Assembly: GCA_022835595.1 (NCBI GenBank)
Contig: BQUP01000002.1
Coordinates: 1,350,534-1,414,533, forward strand
DNA: 64,000 nucleotides
Reading direction: 5' to 3'
Source: Cystobasidium ongulense
Lineage: Eukaryota > Basidiomycota > Cystobasidiomycetes > Cystobasidiales > Cystobasidiaceae
Program-made: the position numbers and the translations under genes
Part shown: positions 1 through 11,971 of the stretch, piece by piece
Layout: each line of letters starts with the position of its first letter
How positions within the stretch are numbered: the first letter of the stretch is position 1
The notes under the pieces: generated by a model
The model's database searches: none
Seen by the model: the letters and a program-made list of their open reading frames with translations, nothing else
Told to the model about the DNA's origin: nothing

Positions 1-1747
1 GTTTCAAAGGCGGCAGTAGAGCGCTTGCCGGTTTCTCAATTCCAGAAGAAGATGTGCTCGAAGCGCTTGGGCTAAGTCTCAATTCTCGAAGCTTCTTTGC
101 TGCCTCAGAGGTCTTATAAGGTGTAGGAGGATTGGTATCGACTTTCGTAATATCGCTGGCAGGTGAGCCGTACATGGGGGAATGGAACATATCAATCTTG
201 AATGTTTGCACGTCGCCAATCGCTGAGAGTAAGTTGGGGAGACGTCAGCTGCTGCTCGGGTGATTCACGAAGGCTAGGAGGACTGACGGGTGATGCACGC
301 ATCCTGATCAGTTCGCTTAGTCTGAAAGCTCAAGATCCGCTGGGAAAAAAGCGCTTGTCAGCATTTACACACACAGAACTAAGAGATAGGAAGACCTACT
401 CTACTGAAGGAATACAAGACAGTATTTGCTAGTCCACCAAGTGCGAAAATGGAGCCACAAACAGCCAAAGCTTCTGGTGAACCGTGTTGACCAGCAAGAC
501 CCAGTAATCGGAAGATAGAAAGAGGAAGTATGACAGTCAAGTTGACAAGTGGGTATAGTAGCATCAACAAGCTTGTCTTGTCCAACTTTCGCCGAAGAAC
601 AGAAGAAGAAGTCGTTGGACGTGGTATAGTTTTGGAACTTGCACTTCGGCTTGGACTTGGCCTTTGGATACCGAAGGGACGAGGCGGACTTATAACAGTC
701 TCATCTTTGTGCTCTACATCTCTCAACTTTGTCTTTTGGAAACTGGTGCCAAAGCGGATGATCTGTGATAATGCGAAAAGGTGTATCAAGGTCAGCAGCA
801 ATCCAGAAGATAGAGGATATTGGAGGAGAGCACTCTTACAATGAAAATAGCTACATAGGAAGTGACTTGTGCAGCTGCAGATATGAAGATCTGGGAAAAG
901 ATGCGGAAAATTAGCAAGAATAGTGGGGATTGCGCTAGGAGACAATGTGCAAACTTACGAAAAAGTAGTGGAGCCACAATCTCTGGTTTACGTAACTGTC
1001 GCCAATCCAGCACCAATTTCCAGCATCGGCGTAGAATTGTCCTTGTTCAGGCGTCGCAATTGCCAACGGACCTAAAGCAGTGATAACAGCTACGAATATC
1101 CAACCGCATATACAAGCAACTCTCAGGAAAGTTTCATTCGCTTTCTTTTCGATGGTGAGCATAGCGGCTGTATGAAGAGCGATATATAAGCTGAAAATGG
1201 CAGATGCCACATCACCAGCTTCAATTGCCAGTGCTTGAAAAGTGCATGTATGCATTGCCGGCTCTATACGCCCTTTTCCTGCCCATACCCAGGACAAACC
1301 GAATCCTACAGCTTGAGTAAAGTCGGCGGCTAGGAGACTGACGAACAGATAGCCCGCTTGGGAGCGGAGAAAGCGAATGCCTGTGCTTGCTGGAGTTAAA
1401 GACGTGTCGATGCCGCGATAGCGTAGAGCGAGGACAGCAATGTAGATGCCCAGAGACATGGTGGACAGGAATGAAAGCTGAAGGGTGAGAGCGAAAGGAC
1501 AGTCAGTGTGCAAGTCGCTGGGTAGTACACGTCCGCTTGTTACGTCTACCCACACTTGCGCATGCTGCAACGGCCTGTAGTGAAGTGGGAAGAGAGTGGT
1601 ATATGCGTTGTTCGTCAGTCCTTGCCGGTCTGGAATACTTGCATCCATGCTCACGACAGCGCCAAAGGATCTGCAAGCGAGAAGGGGAGTCAACAGGAGT
1701 TCAGACGTATGTGTTGTATAGTCAGTCGCTCACTCAAAAGTCGTCAT
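1..1747 (-). CDS. Seven-transmembrane GPCR (cAMP-receptor/Git3-like), C-terminus off the window
   Basis: This looks like a plasma-membrane G-protein-coupled receptor of the fungal glucose/cAMP-receptor-like kind, which signals through a heterotrimeric G protein. The reading starts at the ATG at 1747 (a short MTTFE exon, donor gtgagc, acceptor cttgcag) and continues in the large exon down to about 940, which holds several hydrophobic helices and a WCWIG motif in the extracellular loop before TM5. A donor gtaagt and a small exon (about 840-890) supply TM5. The next exon has a polar Ser/Pro-rich third loop followed by TM6-TM7. Two further introns near 300-400 restore an open tail (about 1-205, Ser/Pro/Lys-rich) that leaves the window. 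Family assignment rests on topology and the WCWIG loop; the ligand is unknown. The C-terminus is missing only because the window ends. Confidence 0.8.
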
Positions 1748-2554
1748 GACGAGTAGAAGTGCCCTGAAAGATGAATCGCTTGACCAGGCACGCAGAGCTG
1801 GAGGTGGTACCGGCGAATAAAAGGCTGTGGAACCGAAGAGGTAGACGTATAAAAGAGTGTGGGTATGGTCAGAATGGTCAGAGTGTGGAAAATTAGTGAG
1901 AAGAGAGCTCTTCGCATTCTCCCTCGATGCACTCGGATGCAGCATCCATGCCATTGTTCACAGGTCCCAGGCATGCACGTTTCATCTGCATCAGGAGCTG
2001 AGAAGTGAGGTTTCCAGCGGCGCAGTATTGCAAGGAGCTGCTACAGAATGCTCTTCGTTGCGACGTGAATGCAGAGAGACGCGTTGCGAGTCTCGTTCGT
2101 GTACGCGTTTCGTCCACATTGTTCAGCTGGCTGTGGAATCTTGCAGTTGCAGCGTCGTCATCAGAAGCAGGAACGAGCAAGGTGATGTGAATGCATTCAT
2201 TTACATGTCACTGGCCATCGTATATTCGAATCACTGATGCCATGTCACGCGTTGATCTTCATGTGCTGAATGTGGTGGAAAGAAGACCAGCAGCTCGAAG
2301 CTTTAAAGCGTGCATAAAGGCCTACAGAATGGTGTCGAGGTAAAAGCAAGGCAGACTTGCAGTTGCTACTAGACTCAGAACTTTCAATTGCGCAGCAAAG
2401 TTATCGAAACTGACTTGCTCTCATCCTCTCTCATCGCGCATACAACATGGTTGAATTTGACTCAGAAAAGGCATGGAATTAGGCACATCCTTCAGAGGCA
2501 GCAGACTACTTGAATCCATTCTTAAGCGGTCAAAACAGCATTGGCCTGTACTGC
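1748..2554. other. Intergenic: GPCR promoter side and CWC22 3' side
   Basis: About 800 bases without a supported gene. Open frames on both strands here are short, lack splice continuity and show no family resemblance. The right end is presumably the 3' UTR of CWC22 and the left part the 5' region of the GPCR. I see no repeat or RNA gene. Confidence 0.5.
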
Positions 2555-5266
2555 TCATCGTCTTGATCTATCTCTGTCATCTCGTCGGTCGTCGTCTCTT
2601 CTTCGTGGTGCATCTCTGTCATCTCTCTCACTTCGTCGTGCTGGTGGAGGGCTTCGACTATGACTAGGCGAGCGGCGACGTCTAGCAGGAGGAGGGCTTC
2701 TGCTATCAGTCGGTGCTCTGCCTCTCCTGGCTACAGACGGCGAAGCTCTTTTCCTTCTTTCACCAGCGTCACTGGGTGAACGCCGTCTTCTAGGAGGTGG
2801 GCTTCCCCTGTCGGATTCGTCATCAGAATATGATTTTCTTCGACTTCGACGAGGTGGTGTGCTTGACTTTCTCCTTCGTCTTGTAGATGACCGACGACGT
2901 GAATCATCAGAGTCAGAGTCGGATGAGCTTGTCAAATCGGAGGATGAGGAAGACAGTGAGGAGGAAGAATCCGAATCCGAGTCCGAACTGCCACCGCCGT
3001 TTGCTGCTCTTGCGTCTGCAATTGCTTGCTGCTGTGCGAGCAGAAGGGCAGGAGCAGACTGTAGATAAGCAAAAGTAAAGCATTGTGTCAGATCGCAATC
3101 AACGGGGAGGTTTCGATAGCAGACTGGACAAAACTTACCTTGAGATGCTCACGCATATCCTCGGTGAGAGCACCCAACCCAATACTAGTGAAGAAATTAA
3201 TCGAGAATCTCGTATTCTTAGGATGATCCTTAGGGAAGATACCCTCCAAGAACGGAGCCAATGCGACATCTTCGAACAGTCGCTTCTTGAGTTTAGGTAG
3301 ACCCATCTCTTCCAACATTTCCTGGAACAGAATCTTTGTGAAGATTCTAGAAGATGAAGTAGTATCTTCTTCTGTCATTTTCACGACATCTAAGCAAGAC
3401 CAAGGGATTCCATCACTAGAGAATAAATGACCGAACAATTTTGCTATGTTTCTCAATCTGTTCGTCTCGTATCTATGGATCGTATCGTAATATGTTCTGA
3501 AGCAACCTTCGAAACCAATCGACCATATTCTGTTGATCTTGCACAGTCGTTCTGCCATGAGTCCGTAGAACTTGTTATAAGATCGCTCTTGAGAACAACA
3601 TTCAATGATCATATTGCACATCTCTGATTCTTGTCCCGGTGGGAGGTTGATATTGAGCAGCTTGTGTACTGCTTCTTCGAAGTCGAGCGCAGACATGATA
3701 GTGAGGTAAATGGTTCGACGGAGATTGACCATGTTCGTTTCTGTCTGATCGTGAATCTGAACGGTACCGTCGGCATTGATGCCGGTCTCGACTTCATCTT
3801 CATCGTCTTCGTCTTCGGATCCGCTTTCTCCGCTCCCAGAACCACTTTCATCCTCATCACTATCGCCAAGAATCTCCCTCTTCATCTCCTTGTACTTTTC
3901 CTCATTCTCAAGGAAATTAGGATCGAACTTGAAGATGTTCAAAGTATCTTGAGTAGCAAGTTCATCATCCAAGCTGATTCTATGAGTGATAATATCGTCT
4001 TCCTCAACTAGATCCAGTCCTTCAGGAATGATAGGATTGTCTTTGAACTTCTCCCTTCTGACCTGGAAGAGGACCTCAATCATATATTGTACTCGCTTCT
4101 CGACTTGACCTTCGTGTAAGATGGCTCGGAATCTCTCAAAGACGCCATTGTTCGCTTTGGGAGCTGCTTCTGCTAGGAAAGCTCCTACTTCTCGCATGAG
4201 ACCGACTGCGATCTCGACACTGTCTCCAGTGGGATGTTCGAGAAGCAGGACGAGCATTTGAAGAACTAGCAGCTCATGTGCTACTTGCTGATTGACTAGT
4301 TGAGCGATAAAGGTGCTTGTAGCTACGCAAGATGGCTGTCGGTAAGTACCTAAGTCAGTTTCCTGTGTAGCGAGCCATTGTTCCTCCTGCTGAGGAGAAA
4401 CACCGCGAACGTACCTTGTCATTCCTCTTGAAGGACCTTCTGAACTGACTGACCAGTCTAGTAAGGAGAAGTTCTCCGACTTGAGGTAGTTTGGTATTCA
4501 CGATAGCAGTGAGGGCAGCAAAGACGGGAGTAAAAGGTAATGAAGCCGCTTGAGCTCTCATTATGCTTCTGCAGTAGAGGCCTCTTGCTCTAATGAGATT
4601 CTCTTGGAACAGTTCAGGGACGATCTGCTTGATGTTTGCGACGTTCACTTTATTGATTAGACCATTGATGGACTTGCGTAGTGCATCCCAGGATAATCTT
4701 TGAAATTCCGGTGAAGCGTTTCCTTGCAATGCTGCAGTTTCGCCCATGATGGCTCGCAGACGGTGTGGAGGGATATAAGCACCACCAGCCTTTGTGAGTG
4801 CCATTTTCGCAATCTGAAAGCATACAATTATCAGCATGGCTGTCGTATCCGGCATTGCAACGCTTCTGCAGCTTAAGCAGGACTGCACTCGCAGTCGAGC
4901 AAGCTGTAGACTAGCGGGCCACCGCTTTCGAGCAGGACTCACCTCGACTTTGAGATCCTCCTTTGACTTCTCCTTGACGCCATTGTCTCCAGCAAGCTCC
5001 ATCTCAGCCTGTCTAATGGCGAGCTGCCTCTCCCTCTCGCGCCGTCTCTCTGGATCAACGTCGAAGACTTTCGGCGGGCGTGTACCCTGGTCGCTATCTG
5101 GAGACGTGGATCTGGGGAGGCAAGGAACGAGTCAGTATGAGCCCTCCCATGCTCTTCCATGCAGCCAACAGCACGCCCACCTCTTTCGCTTGCCCGGCAC
5201 TCCATTCTGGCTGCTTCCCAGGCCATTCGCGCCCGACTCGCCTCCCGCAGGCATCACCGCAGCCAT
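2555..5266 (-). CDS. CWC22: Pre-mRNA splicing factor CWC22
   Basis: CWC22 is a spliceosome component that joins before the first catalytic step and, in organisms with an exon-junction complex, delivers eIF4A3. Five exons (5181-5266, 4943-5111, 4415-4813, 3139-4335, 2555-3058) add up to 784 residues. An acidic/basic N-terminal segment leads to AYIPPHRLRAIM, a signature at the start of the MIF4G domain. The long fourth exon carries the rest of MIF4G, an acidic linker (SDEDESGSGSG) and the MA3 domain (NLRRTIYLTIMSALDFEEA). The last exon is a Ser/Asp stretch followed by an RS-rich tail with SPPPARRRR repeats, ending RDRSRR. The ATG at 5266 was chosen because MAAVMPAGG splices in frame to DPERRRERERQ. 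It is head to head with SLT11 across 181 bp. Family call is firm; exon ends follow consensus sites. Confidence 0.95.
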
Positions 5267-5447
5267 TGCTAACAGCGCGTACTTGACTGTTACGAGTGGC
5301 TAGTGTGTGGTGTCTTTGCTCGTCCTGCCTGGTGTTTCGGTTGGTCGAGAGCTGAATCGTCCGCGCTTCAAGCCTCGAAATTTGGCAGAGTCCCCAGGTC
5401 GCCGCTGATCCAACTGGTCACTTTCGCTGCATATCAGTTATCAGCAA
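5267..5447. promoter_or_regulatory. Bidirectional promoter region CWC22/SLT11
   Basis: Only 181 bp separate the start codons of two divergently read spliceosomal genes, so both promoters and 5' UTRs must lie or overlap here. I see no clear TATA box. Inference from gene layout. Confidence 0.55.
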
Positions 5448-6929
5448 TGTCGAAAGCTACAGGCAGACGTGAGTGCATTCGAGCTGGCCTGGACGTGTCC
5501 TGACTTTTGCTGACATTCTCTCGTGGCTCTGCAGGCGACATCAACAGTAAGCTGAAGCAGGCCGGGGGCCATTCTGGAGGTATTCGTGATAGACAAAAGC
5601 TGACAGATAGCGTTTACCCTGATGTACAGAGGCAGGAGGTGAAGATGCTGTGAGTTGCAGTGCTGCCACTGGTGCCCAGTGTCTCTCTTGCTAACCTTGT
5701 CGCCTCGTAGGAATTCCCAATCGTCTGCGAGACCTGCTTGGGACCGAATCCTGTATGTCTTTCAGGATTGCAAGCTTGAATGCATAGCTGACTCATGCCT
5801 CGTTAATCTTGCAGTATGTCCGCATGGTCAGTCACCTCAACCTAGCCCTGTTGGCCAGCTTCATTGCTAACTAATGGCACCTTCGCATCCTTCCAGGCAA
5901 GACAACCTCTAGGCGCAGAATGCAAGGTCTGCACGCGGCCTTTCACCGTCTTCCGCTGGCAGCCTGGTACGGGAGCACGCTATAAGAAGACGGAAGTCTG
6001 CCAGACCTGCGCCAAGTCCCGCAATGTGTGCCAGACCTGTCTACTCGACCTGCAATTTGGTCTACCCACCCAAGTCAGAGATACAGCACTAGGTGTCAAG
6101 AAACAAGCACCAACAAGCGATATAAATCGTGAATACTTCGCTCAAAACATCGAAAACGCTCTTGAGAATGGTATAGAAGGTGGTGCTGGCCCTTCTGGCG
6201 CTGTTAACTTTGGTAAAGCCGACCCTTCAAGCAGAGAAATGCTCAAGAAACTAGCTAGAAACGATCCATACTACAAGCGCAACAGGCCACATATCTGTAG
6301 CTTCTTCGTCAAAGGGGAGTGCACTCGCGGAGATGCGTGTCCTTATAGACACGAGATGCCAAAGGAGGGAGAAATGCAAAGCGGCAATGTTCAGCAGAGC
6401 ATTCGAGACCGATGTGAGTTTGCTAGTCCAGTCACACACATAGCCTCCACTGACTCTGTCTCTCGTCGAAGTCAACGGCACCAACGACCCAGTCGCACGA
6501 AATATGCTTGCTAATGCAGCTGCATCTACAGCACTCGCGCCACCCGCCGATACGAGCATCACATCTCTATATCTCACTTCCGTGCCAGAATCGCACAACG
6601 ATACACAGCACCTCACAGACTTCATTACACCTCTCCTCACTGCATCATCTGAGTCTGATGCGTCCTCGTCGGGCGTGAGAGGCATAGTTCCCGTCCCGGC
6701 CACAAACTGCGCTTTCGTAAATTTCAAGTCTAGAGAAGACGCTGAACGTGTAGCTGAGCAATTAGCTATGAGAAATATTGGCAAAGATAGCAAGAAGGTC
6801 ATCATCTCGCTGGGAGAGGAAGAAGTCGGTGTTCAATGGGGTAGAAGTAAAAAAGTCAAAAAAGCACCTGCTACTGGTGGTAACGGTGCTGATGCCGCGG
6901 AAAACAAGAAGGAGGAAGTAGCTGCCTAG
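5448..6929 (+). CDS. SLT11: Pre-mRNA splicing factor SLT11/ECM2 (RBM22 family)
   Basis: SLT11/Ecm2 (human RBM22) is an NTC-associated protein that contacts U6 and the intron in the activated spliceosome. Seven exons are needed: 5448-5469, 5535-5546, 5630-5649, 5711-5752, 5815-5826, 5897-6413 and 6472-6929. Joined they begin [18 protein letters not shown], then [18 protein letters not shown], matching the conserved N-terminus. Next come the Cys-rich zinc-binding region ([27 protein letters not shown]), a CCCH finger ([19 protein letters not shown]) and a C-terminal RRM with SLYLTSVP and the RNP1-like [18 protein letters not shown] Lys/Ala-rich tail ends the protein. Two 12-nt and one 20-nt exons lie in the first 400 bases. 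The 3' splice site at 6471 is AAG, slightly weak; frame and homology support it. Confidence 0.95.
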
Positions 6930-7520
6930 AGCTGGTATGTTCACTGTACTATCATAAATGCCTGAAGTACTGCCTTCTGTTGTATCTTGTATTAGTCAAA
7001 ATGAAAGCACAGGAATAGTTAAAGCTGGAAGAATACTGATTCAATCTACTTCGAGGTGAACTCGGAGTCAATGTGAACTCAAAGTCAAACTGTTGCTTTC
7101 GACTGATAATGTTTGCTTTTTAAAATTACTTATGACGCTAAGCCTGGATCTAAACTACTGCCCTTTGTTCTACTGCGCTTTTGTTTTGCAGAGATGTCAG
7201 ACAAGCTTTACGAATTTCAAAGACAACGGTCCTCGATACCTTCAACTGCTCACTTTGGCCGATCCTCTGCTTTCTTCTTCACCCATCCATCTCGAGTGGG
7301 TCAAATAACATTAAAAGCAAGATAAAAACAGTATAAAACTAGAAAAGAATCATAATGACGCCGTGTCGCTATTTAATCGTGGCACTATGACGCATAAAAA
7401 CCCTGTAAACATGAAGAAAATACCCACAAAACACCAAAAACAAGATCAAAACCAGAAAACAGTAAGCAATATTATAGGAATTGGGCCATGTAAGCAGGGC
7501 TGGCGAAGGCGCAGGTAGAA
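6930..7520. other. Intergenic, SLT11 3' side
   Basis: About 590 bases with AT-rich stretches and short frames on both strands that resemble no family. It probably holds the SLT11 3' UTR and the 5' region of the doubtful gene at 7521. No RNA gene or repeat seen. Confidence 0.5.
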
Positions 7521-8271
7521 ATGGCGCCGTACCTCACGCCAGAGGAGATCAAACACAATCTCTGGTGGGGAGCGACAACCAGGATTCCTGTCAGGGGACT
7601 TGCGAAACGCTATCGTACGTATCTTAGGCTGATAATCACTGCTGTCGCTTTCGCTGACTTGATGCTGGTGTCAGTTCACGATCCGGTCTTTCATCCAGAG
7701 GATCCAGAAAGGTGGCAGCAGGAGATTCGAGGCAGCGCGAAGACTGTTCACGGTGGCTGGCGCCCAGACGCCGGCAAGAGGGGCTCAGGCAACAGCAAAT
7801 ATAAGTTCAGGAACCCAAAAGAGGATGTGCCTGCTTTGGACGCATTGGCCAAACATCTCTGGCCACAGACCATAACTTTGCTTGCCGTTTTATGAACACT
7901 CTCACTGGCAACTTCAAGAGTAATTGCTATCGATGTGATGCTACCCGCCCACACCTCCGGTTTCAAGTCCATCACCTCCGAGACAGCGAGCATCTCGTCG
8001 AGAGAGCGTCAACTTGAGATCAAACGGAAGCTCGCCTCAAGAGAGAACGCTTCAGAAAATGGATTTCATTGTCATTTCGTCGAGTAGCACAGACTCTTCA
8101 AGCCCGTTCGCGCCAATGACTACATGGCGATGGGTTGAAAAGGCTGCACCTGCTGCGGAGACCAAAAACAGAAATATCCTGAAGAAGGAGTCCCGACAGG
8201 CCAGAGGGCGTAGAGCTAAGTCGTCATCACCCAAAGGTCGAAAATTGGGTTTTGGGGGGCAACTCGCTTAA
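7521..8271 (+). CDS. Hypothetical protein, structure unresolved
   Basis: I do not recognise this protein. An ATG in good context at 7521 opens MAPYLTPEEIKHNLWWG, followed by a donor gtacgt near 7612 and acceptor gtgtcag near 7671 that continue as HDPVFHPEDPERWQQE and a basic segment up to a TGA at 7893. The same frame stays open afterwards (7896 to about 8100), and another frame, 8014-8271, reads Ser/Lys/Arg-rich and ends at a stop that overlaps the stop codon of MED6 on the other strand. Composition looks protein-like, but I could not find splice sites joining the three open stretches convincingly. It may be a real fast-evolving gene, a shorter gene ending at 7895, or chance. Confidence 0.35.
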
Positions 8272-9238
8272 GAAAGGTCTTGTACAGTAGTCTGGAGAGC
8301 TCTAGCCAACAAGAATTCGGTATTAAACCCACTTTTCGTTTTTGCTTGACTTTTCTTCTTTTCTCCAACTTGTCCTTCTCCTATAGTAGCTTGCACTTCT
8401 TTCTCGATATCAATTTGACCAGCATCTTCTTTTCCATCAGGAGCAGCTTGTTCTTTAATTACTTTATATCGATTCCCACCTGTTCTGGGATGAAAGTCTG
8501 TCTTCTTATCTCTGGCTGATGATAGAGATGTTTTCATGTAGAATAATGAAGATAAGAGACGATTTGATAGAACGCTATAGAGATCTGGTGCTTGATAGAT
8601 TGAATTGTGCAGGACGTAATACGCGGCAATGGGATGGGCTGGAAAGGGCAAAGGTTAAAAGGGGCTGTGTGTATGTGAAGAGAGTGGAACATACCTTCAG
8701 ATGGACTCTTGCGATCTCGTTTCTCTATGATGAACATGTCGGGTGGTTCGCTGTATGTTACTGCGAATTCAATACCGACGAAGCGCCTGTAAGGAAAGCG
8801 TTAGCTGACTCATCGGGCAACACAGCGTCCGAAAGCGATCTTACTTGAGCTCTTCAGCTTCATTGGTGAACGCTTGGCCACTGAGTAAAGATAGTCCATG
8901 TCGTTCAGCTACTAATGCAGAATATACATGGACGCGCCACTCACGCTGCGACCGAGTACTGGGTTTGCATGCGAAGTACGGCATTGTTACTTGTAGGATC
9001 GTAAAAGGGTGATTGTGCGAAGTAGTCGAGGACAGTCTGCGGTGTCAAGGCGCCAAAGGCCTGCAGGTGCATGTTTAGAAGGTTGTCTTCTTTGACACTG
9101 TAGATGAACCCACCATGACCCATTCGACGCTTCTCCATTGCACAGAGGTCAGGTCTTGAGGGACTGTGATGGATGTTAGCTGCATATCAACCAGTATAAG
9201 AGCACGCAGCTCCTACCCTCTGAAGTAGCTGCTGCCAT
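8268..9238 (-). CDS. MED6: Mediator subunit 6
   Basis: MED6 is a head-module subunit of Mediator, bridging activators and RNA polymerase II in the nucleus. Six exons (9217-9238, 9114-9163, 8945-9060, 8845-8880, 8695-8786, 8268-8638) give 228 residues. The family core is easy to follow: DLTSVQWRSVEWVM, TVLDYFAQSPFYDPTSNN, FTNEAEELKRFVGIEF, then MFIIEKRDRKSP and HPIAAYYVLHNSIYQAPDLY, the hallmark of MED6. A Lys/Glu-rich tail ends in TEFLLARALQTT. The start is MAAATSEVPQ. The join after TQYSVA was made to the acceptor ctttactcag because an earlier AG gives a stop. It is divergent from coronin (316 bp apart), and its stop codon overlaps the last codon of the doubtful + strand ORF. Confidence 0.93.
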
Positions 9239-9554
9239 GTTGCTTGCTGTTGCTCAGCAGTGGATAGTCGGATTGTCGAGCTTGAAAGCCAGGATGGACG
9301 TGTGTGCAGCTCAGAGTGATCTTACATGGCGTATGTTCATCATGCCATCAATGAATAGCCTGCTGCTGGTGTTCGAGTGTCCATGGATGCGAGTCGTCTG
9401 GAGCCGAGAAGCGTGATCAACTACCGCTTAACGACTACCTTCCACCTGTGTGTCTGTTTGTCTTCACGTTTACTCGAGTCCGTCCTCGGTATACCACCAC
9501 CTCACTCACTACAAGTGCATCCGGAACTGCAGCATCTCTGCTGTCCTTGCCGCC

Positions 9555-11532
9555 ATGTCCCGCTTCGTCAGGCAGTCCGCCTACAGGTGCGCCATCATCA
9601 CCTAATGAGCTGCTACACCTTCCCGAGATGCACCAATCTAATCTGATACACACAGACACGTCTTTGGCAAGGAATGGAAGGAAAACTACGGCAACATCAA
9701 GACGTCCAACCTCGCATTCGACACCGACCTCGTCAAGTGCTCGCCCAAGTACCTCAGCGTCAACTGGCAGGCGAGCGGCGGAGGTGCATTCTGCATCATC
9801 CCGCTCGACAGGACGGGCAAGCTGCCTGACCTGTTCCCGCTCGTTCGCGCACACACTGCGCCGGTCCTCGACACCGCCTGGTCGCCCTTCGACGACGCCC
9901 TCGTCGCGTCCTCTGGCGAAGATGGCAAGGTCGCAATCACCCGCGTCGACGATACCGTATTCGACATGGCATATGCGAGCGAGGGACACAGCATACGCGA
10001 CTTGGAGCCCATCTCTGGGCCTAACAAGATGGGACACGGCCGCAAGGCCGGTCAGGTCCTTTTCCATCCTACCGCGAACAACGTCTTGGGAAGCGCTTCA
10101 TACGAAGTCAAGCTGTGGGATGTAGACACAATGCAGTGTCGCTCCGAGTTCGACAGACAGCCTGATATAGTCCAGAGCATGGACTTTGACTGGACCGGCT
10201 CAAATCTGGCTACCACCTGCAAGGACAAGAAGCTCCGATTGTTCGATACCCGTAAAGGCGGAGCTCCACACACCATGGCGGACAGCCACAGCGGCGTGAA
10301 GGGTGAGTTGCAAGCAATCTAGCATTACTACTCGGCTTTCAGTTCTGATGCTGTATACTATTGACTCACGCAAAGGCTCCCGAGTGTGCTGGATGGGCGA
10401 CCTCGACCGCATCTGTACGACCGGATTCTCGAAAATGTCAGACCGACAAATCTTCATTTGGGATACTAGAAACATGTCCTCCCCATCCAAGACAGTAACA
10501 GTAGATACATCATCAGGAACTTTGATGCCCTTCTTTAGCGTTGGAAACAATATCCTATTCTTTGCTGGTAAAGGAGACGGAAATGTGAGATATTACGAAT
10601 ATGAGGGTGATGAACTATATCCACTCTCGGAATATAGAAGCTCAGAACCCCAGAGAGGAATGACTTTCATGCCTTCTAGAGCTTTGAATACCCATGAGTG
10701 TGAGATTGCAAGGGCCTATAAGGTGTGTTACCATTCCTTTGACCTATCATTCGATATATGAGATACTCTTCTGACATTCATTCCTCTCGTCATTAGATCA
10801 CTACACACGCCATAGAGCCTATCTCCTTTATAGTCCCCCGAAAGTCGGAAGCCTTCCAAGCGGACATTTACCCACCTGCCCCATCAGGCGAACCCGCTTT
10901 GACTGCAGAAGAGTTCTTCTCAGGCAAGACGGCTGGTCCACTCTTAGTCGTAAGCTAGCAATCAGCTTCGAACCCATTCGCGTCCTTGCGTAGCTCGTCT
11001 GATCCGTCTCTCTCCGCAGAACATGGATGATCACTCGAACGCACCTGTGCAGCCCGTCCGCAAGTCTACAGCTCCACCGAGTGCTGCTCCCTCTCCCACA
11101 CACAGCCGAGCACCTACATCCGTCACAACAGCTGAACCGCCCAAGCCAGCTTCAACACCCATCCACCCTGCAAGCTCTATAAGCGAAGTAGGAGGCACCT
11201 CATCCTCTCTACCATCCTTGCAGAATTCATCACCAGCAACTCCAATCTCAGCACCTTCCTCTACACCCCAGACACCAATCACAAAAGGATCATCGTCATC
11301 CTTCTCCACTTCTACAGCTGCTGCTGGGAAAGAGAATGGAAATTTGAGATCTATGAGCTCATCAACTGAACAGGGTAGAGATAACCAAGAAGCTGAAACT
11401 TTGAAGAAGGAGAATGAGAAACTGAAAAACGAACTCTCGGAAAGAGATCATCTTATTAGAAAGCTTGAACTACAAGTTGAATCACTTCAAGCAAACGCTA
11501 GGATTGCTCGCGAAGCTTTGAGCAAGTTCTAA
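9555..11532 (+). CDS. CRN1: Coronin, actin-binding WD40 protein
   Basis: Coronin bundles F-actin and regulates Arp2/3 and cofilin at cortical actin patches. Five exons (9555-9586, 9656-10302, 10376-10722, 10797-10949, 11020-11532) give 563 residues. The opening [18 protein letters not shown] is the coronin signature, followed by a WD40 propeller ([44 protein letters not shown]). The conserved extension [20 protein letters not shown] comes after blade 7. Then a Ser/Thr/Pro-rich linker leads to a C-terminal coiled coil (about the last 45 residues, heptads of Leu with [19 protein letters not shown]). Start chosen at the ATG with context gccgccATG. A long open frame on the opposite strand (9435-10067) is a shadow of this gene. 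Confidence 0.96.
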
Positions 11533-11971
11533 ATTCTGCAGCTCAAGATCTTGCTCTCGCCCGAGACAGAAATGATCCAGTGATTTGCAATAGTTATTTG
11601 CAATAGTTTAAACTAAGAAGCAGGAGACGACAGAGTTGACGCAAATTAGTTGTAGACTGTAGACCCTATGTTTTTCTATGTATTGCTTGATGAAAATGGT
11701 AATGACACGAAAGACTTAAAAACCCTTCAGCTACATAGCCAATTGCTAAAGTGGCAAGCATCCTCAGCCGTCATGTCACTCAAGCACTGTATTCCGGTCA
11801 CTGTACGTGAAACTGTACACAGCCATCTTCGCACAGCTCGTCGAAGCTGTTCTATGGAAATCACTCGAATGATAAATACACGAAATGGAAGGTATGGTAA
11901 ATGAGTTGGTATGGTACGGTACGTTTGCTACATATGCTGTGCTACAAAAGAACCGATTGTTTCGACGATTC
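11533..11971. other. Intergenic between convergent coronin and RAD2
   Basis: About 440 bases holding the two 3' UTRs. A short direct repeat (ttatttgcaatagtt-like, near 11585-11610) is present. No gene seen. Confidence 0.5.

Noticed and set aside
6251-6805. 184-aa minus-strand frame
   Set aside because: Antisense to SLT11; no start context or splice sites.
7093-7325. Two 70-aa plus-strand frames
   Set aside because: AT-rich 3' flank of SLT11; no start context, no family resemblance.
9435-10067. 210-aa open frame on the minus strand
   Set aside because: Antisense to the coronin WD40 exon; Arg/Gly/Val/Asp-rich composition is what codon complement of that gene gives.
9448-10125. 225-aa plus-strand Ser/Thr/Arg/Pro frame
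   Set aside because: A +1 shadow of the GC-rich coronin exon.
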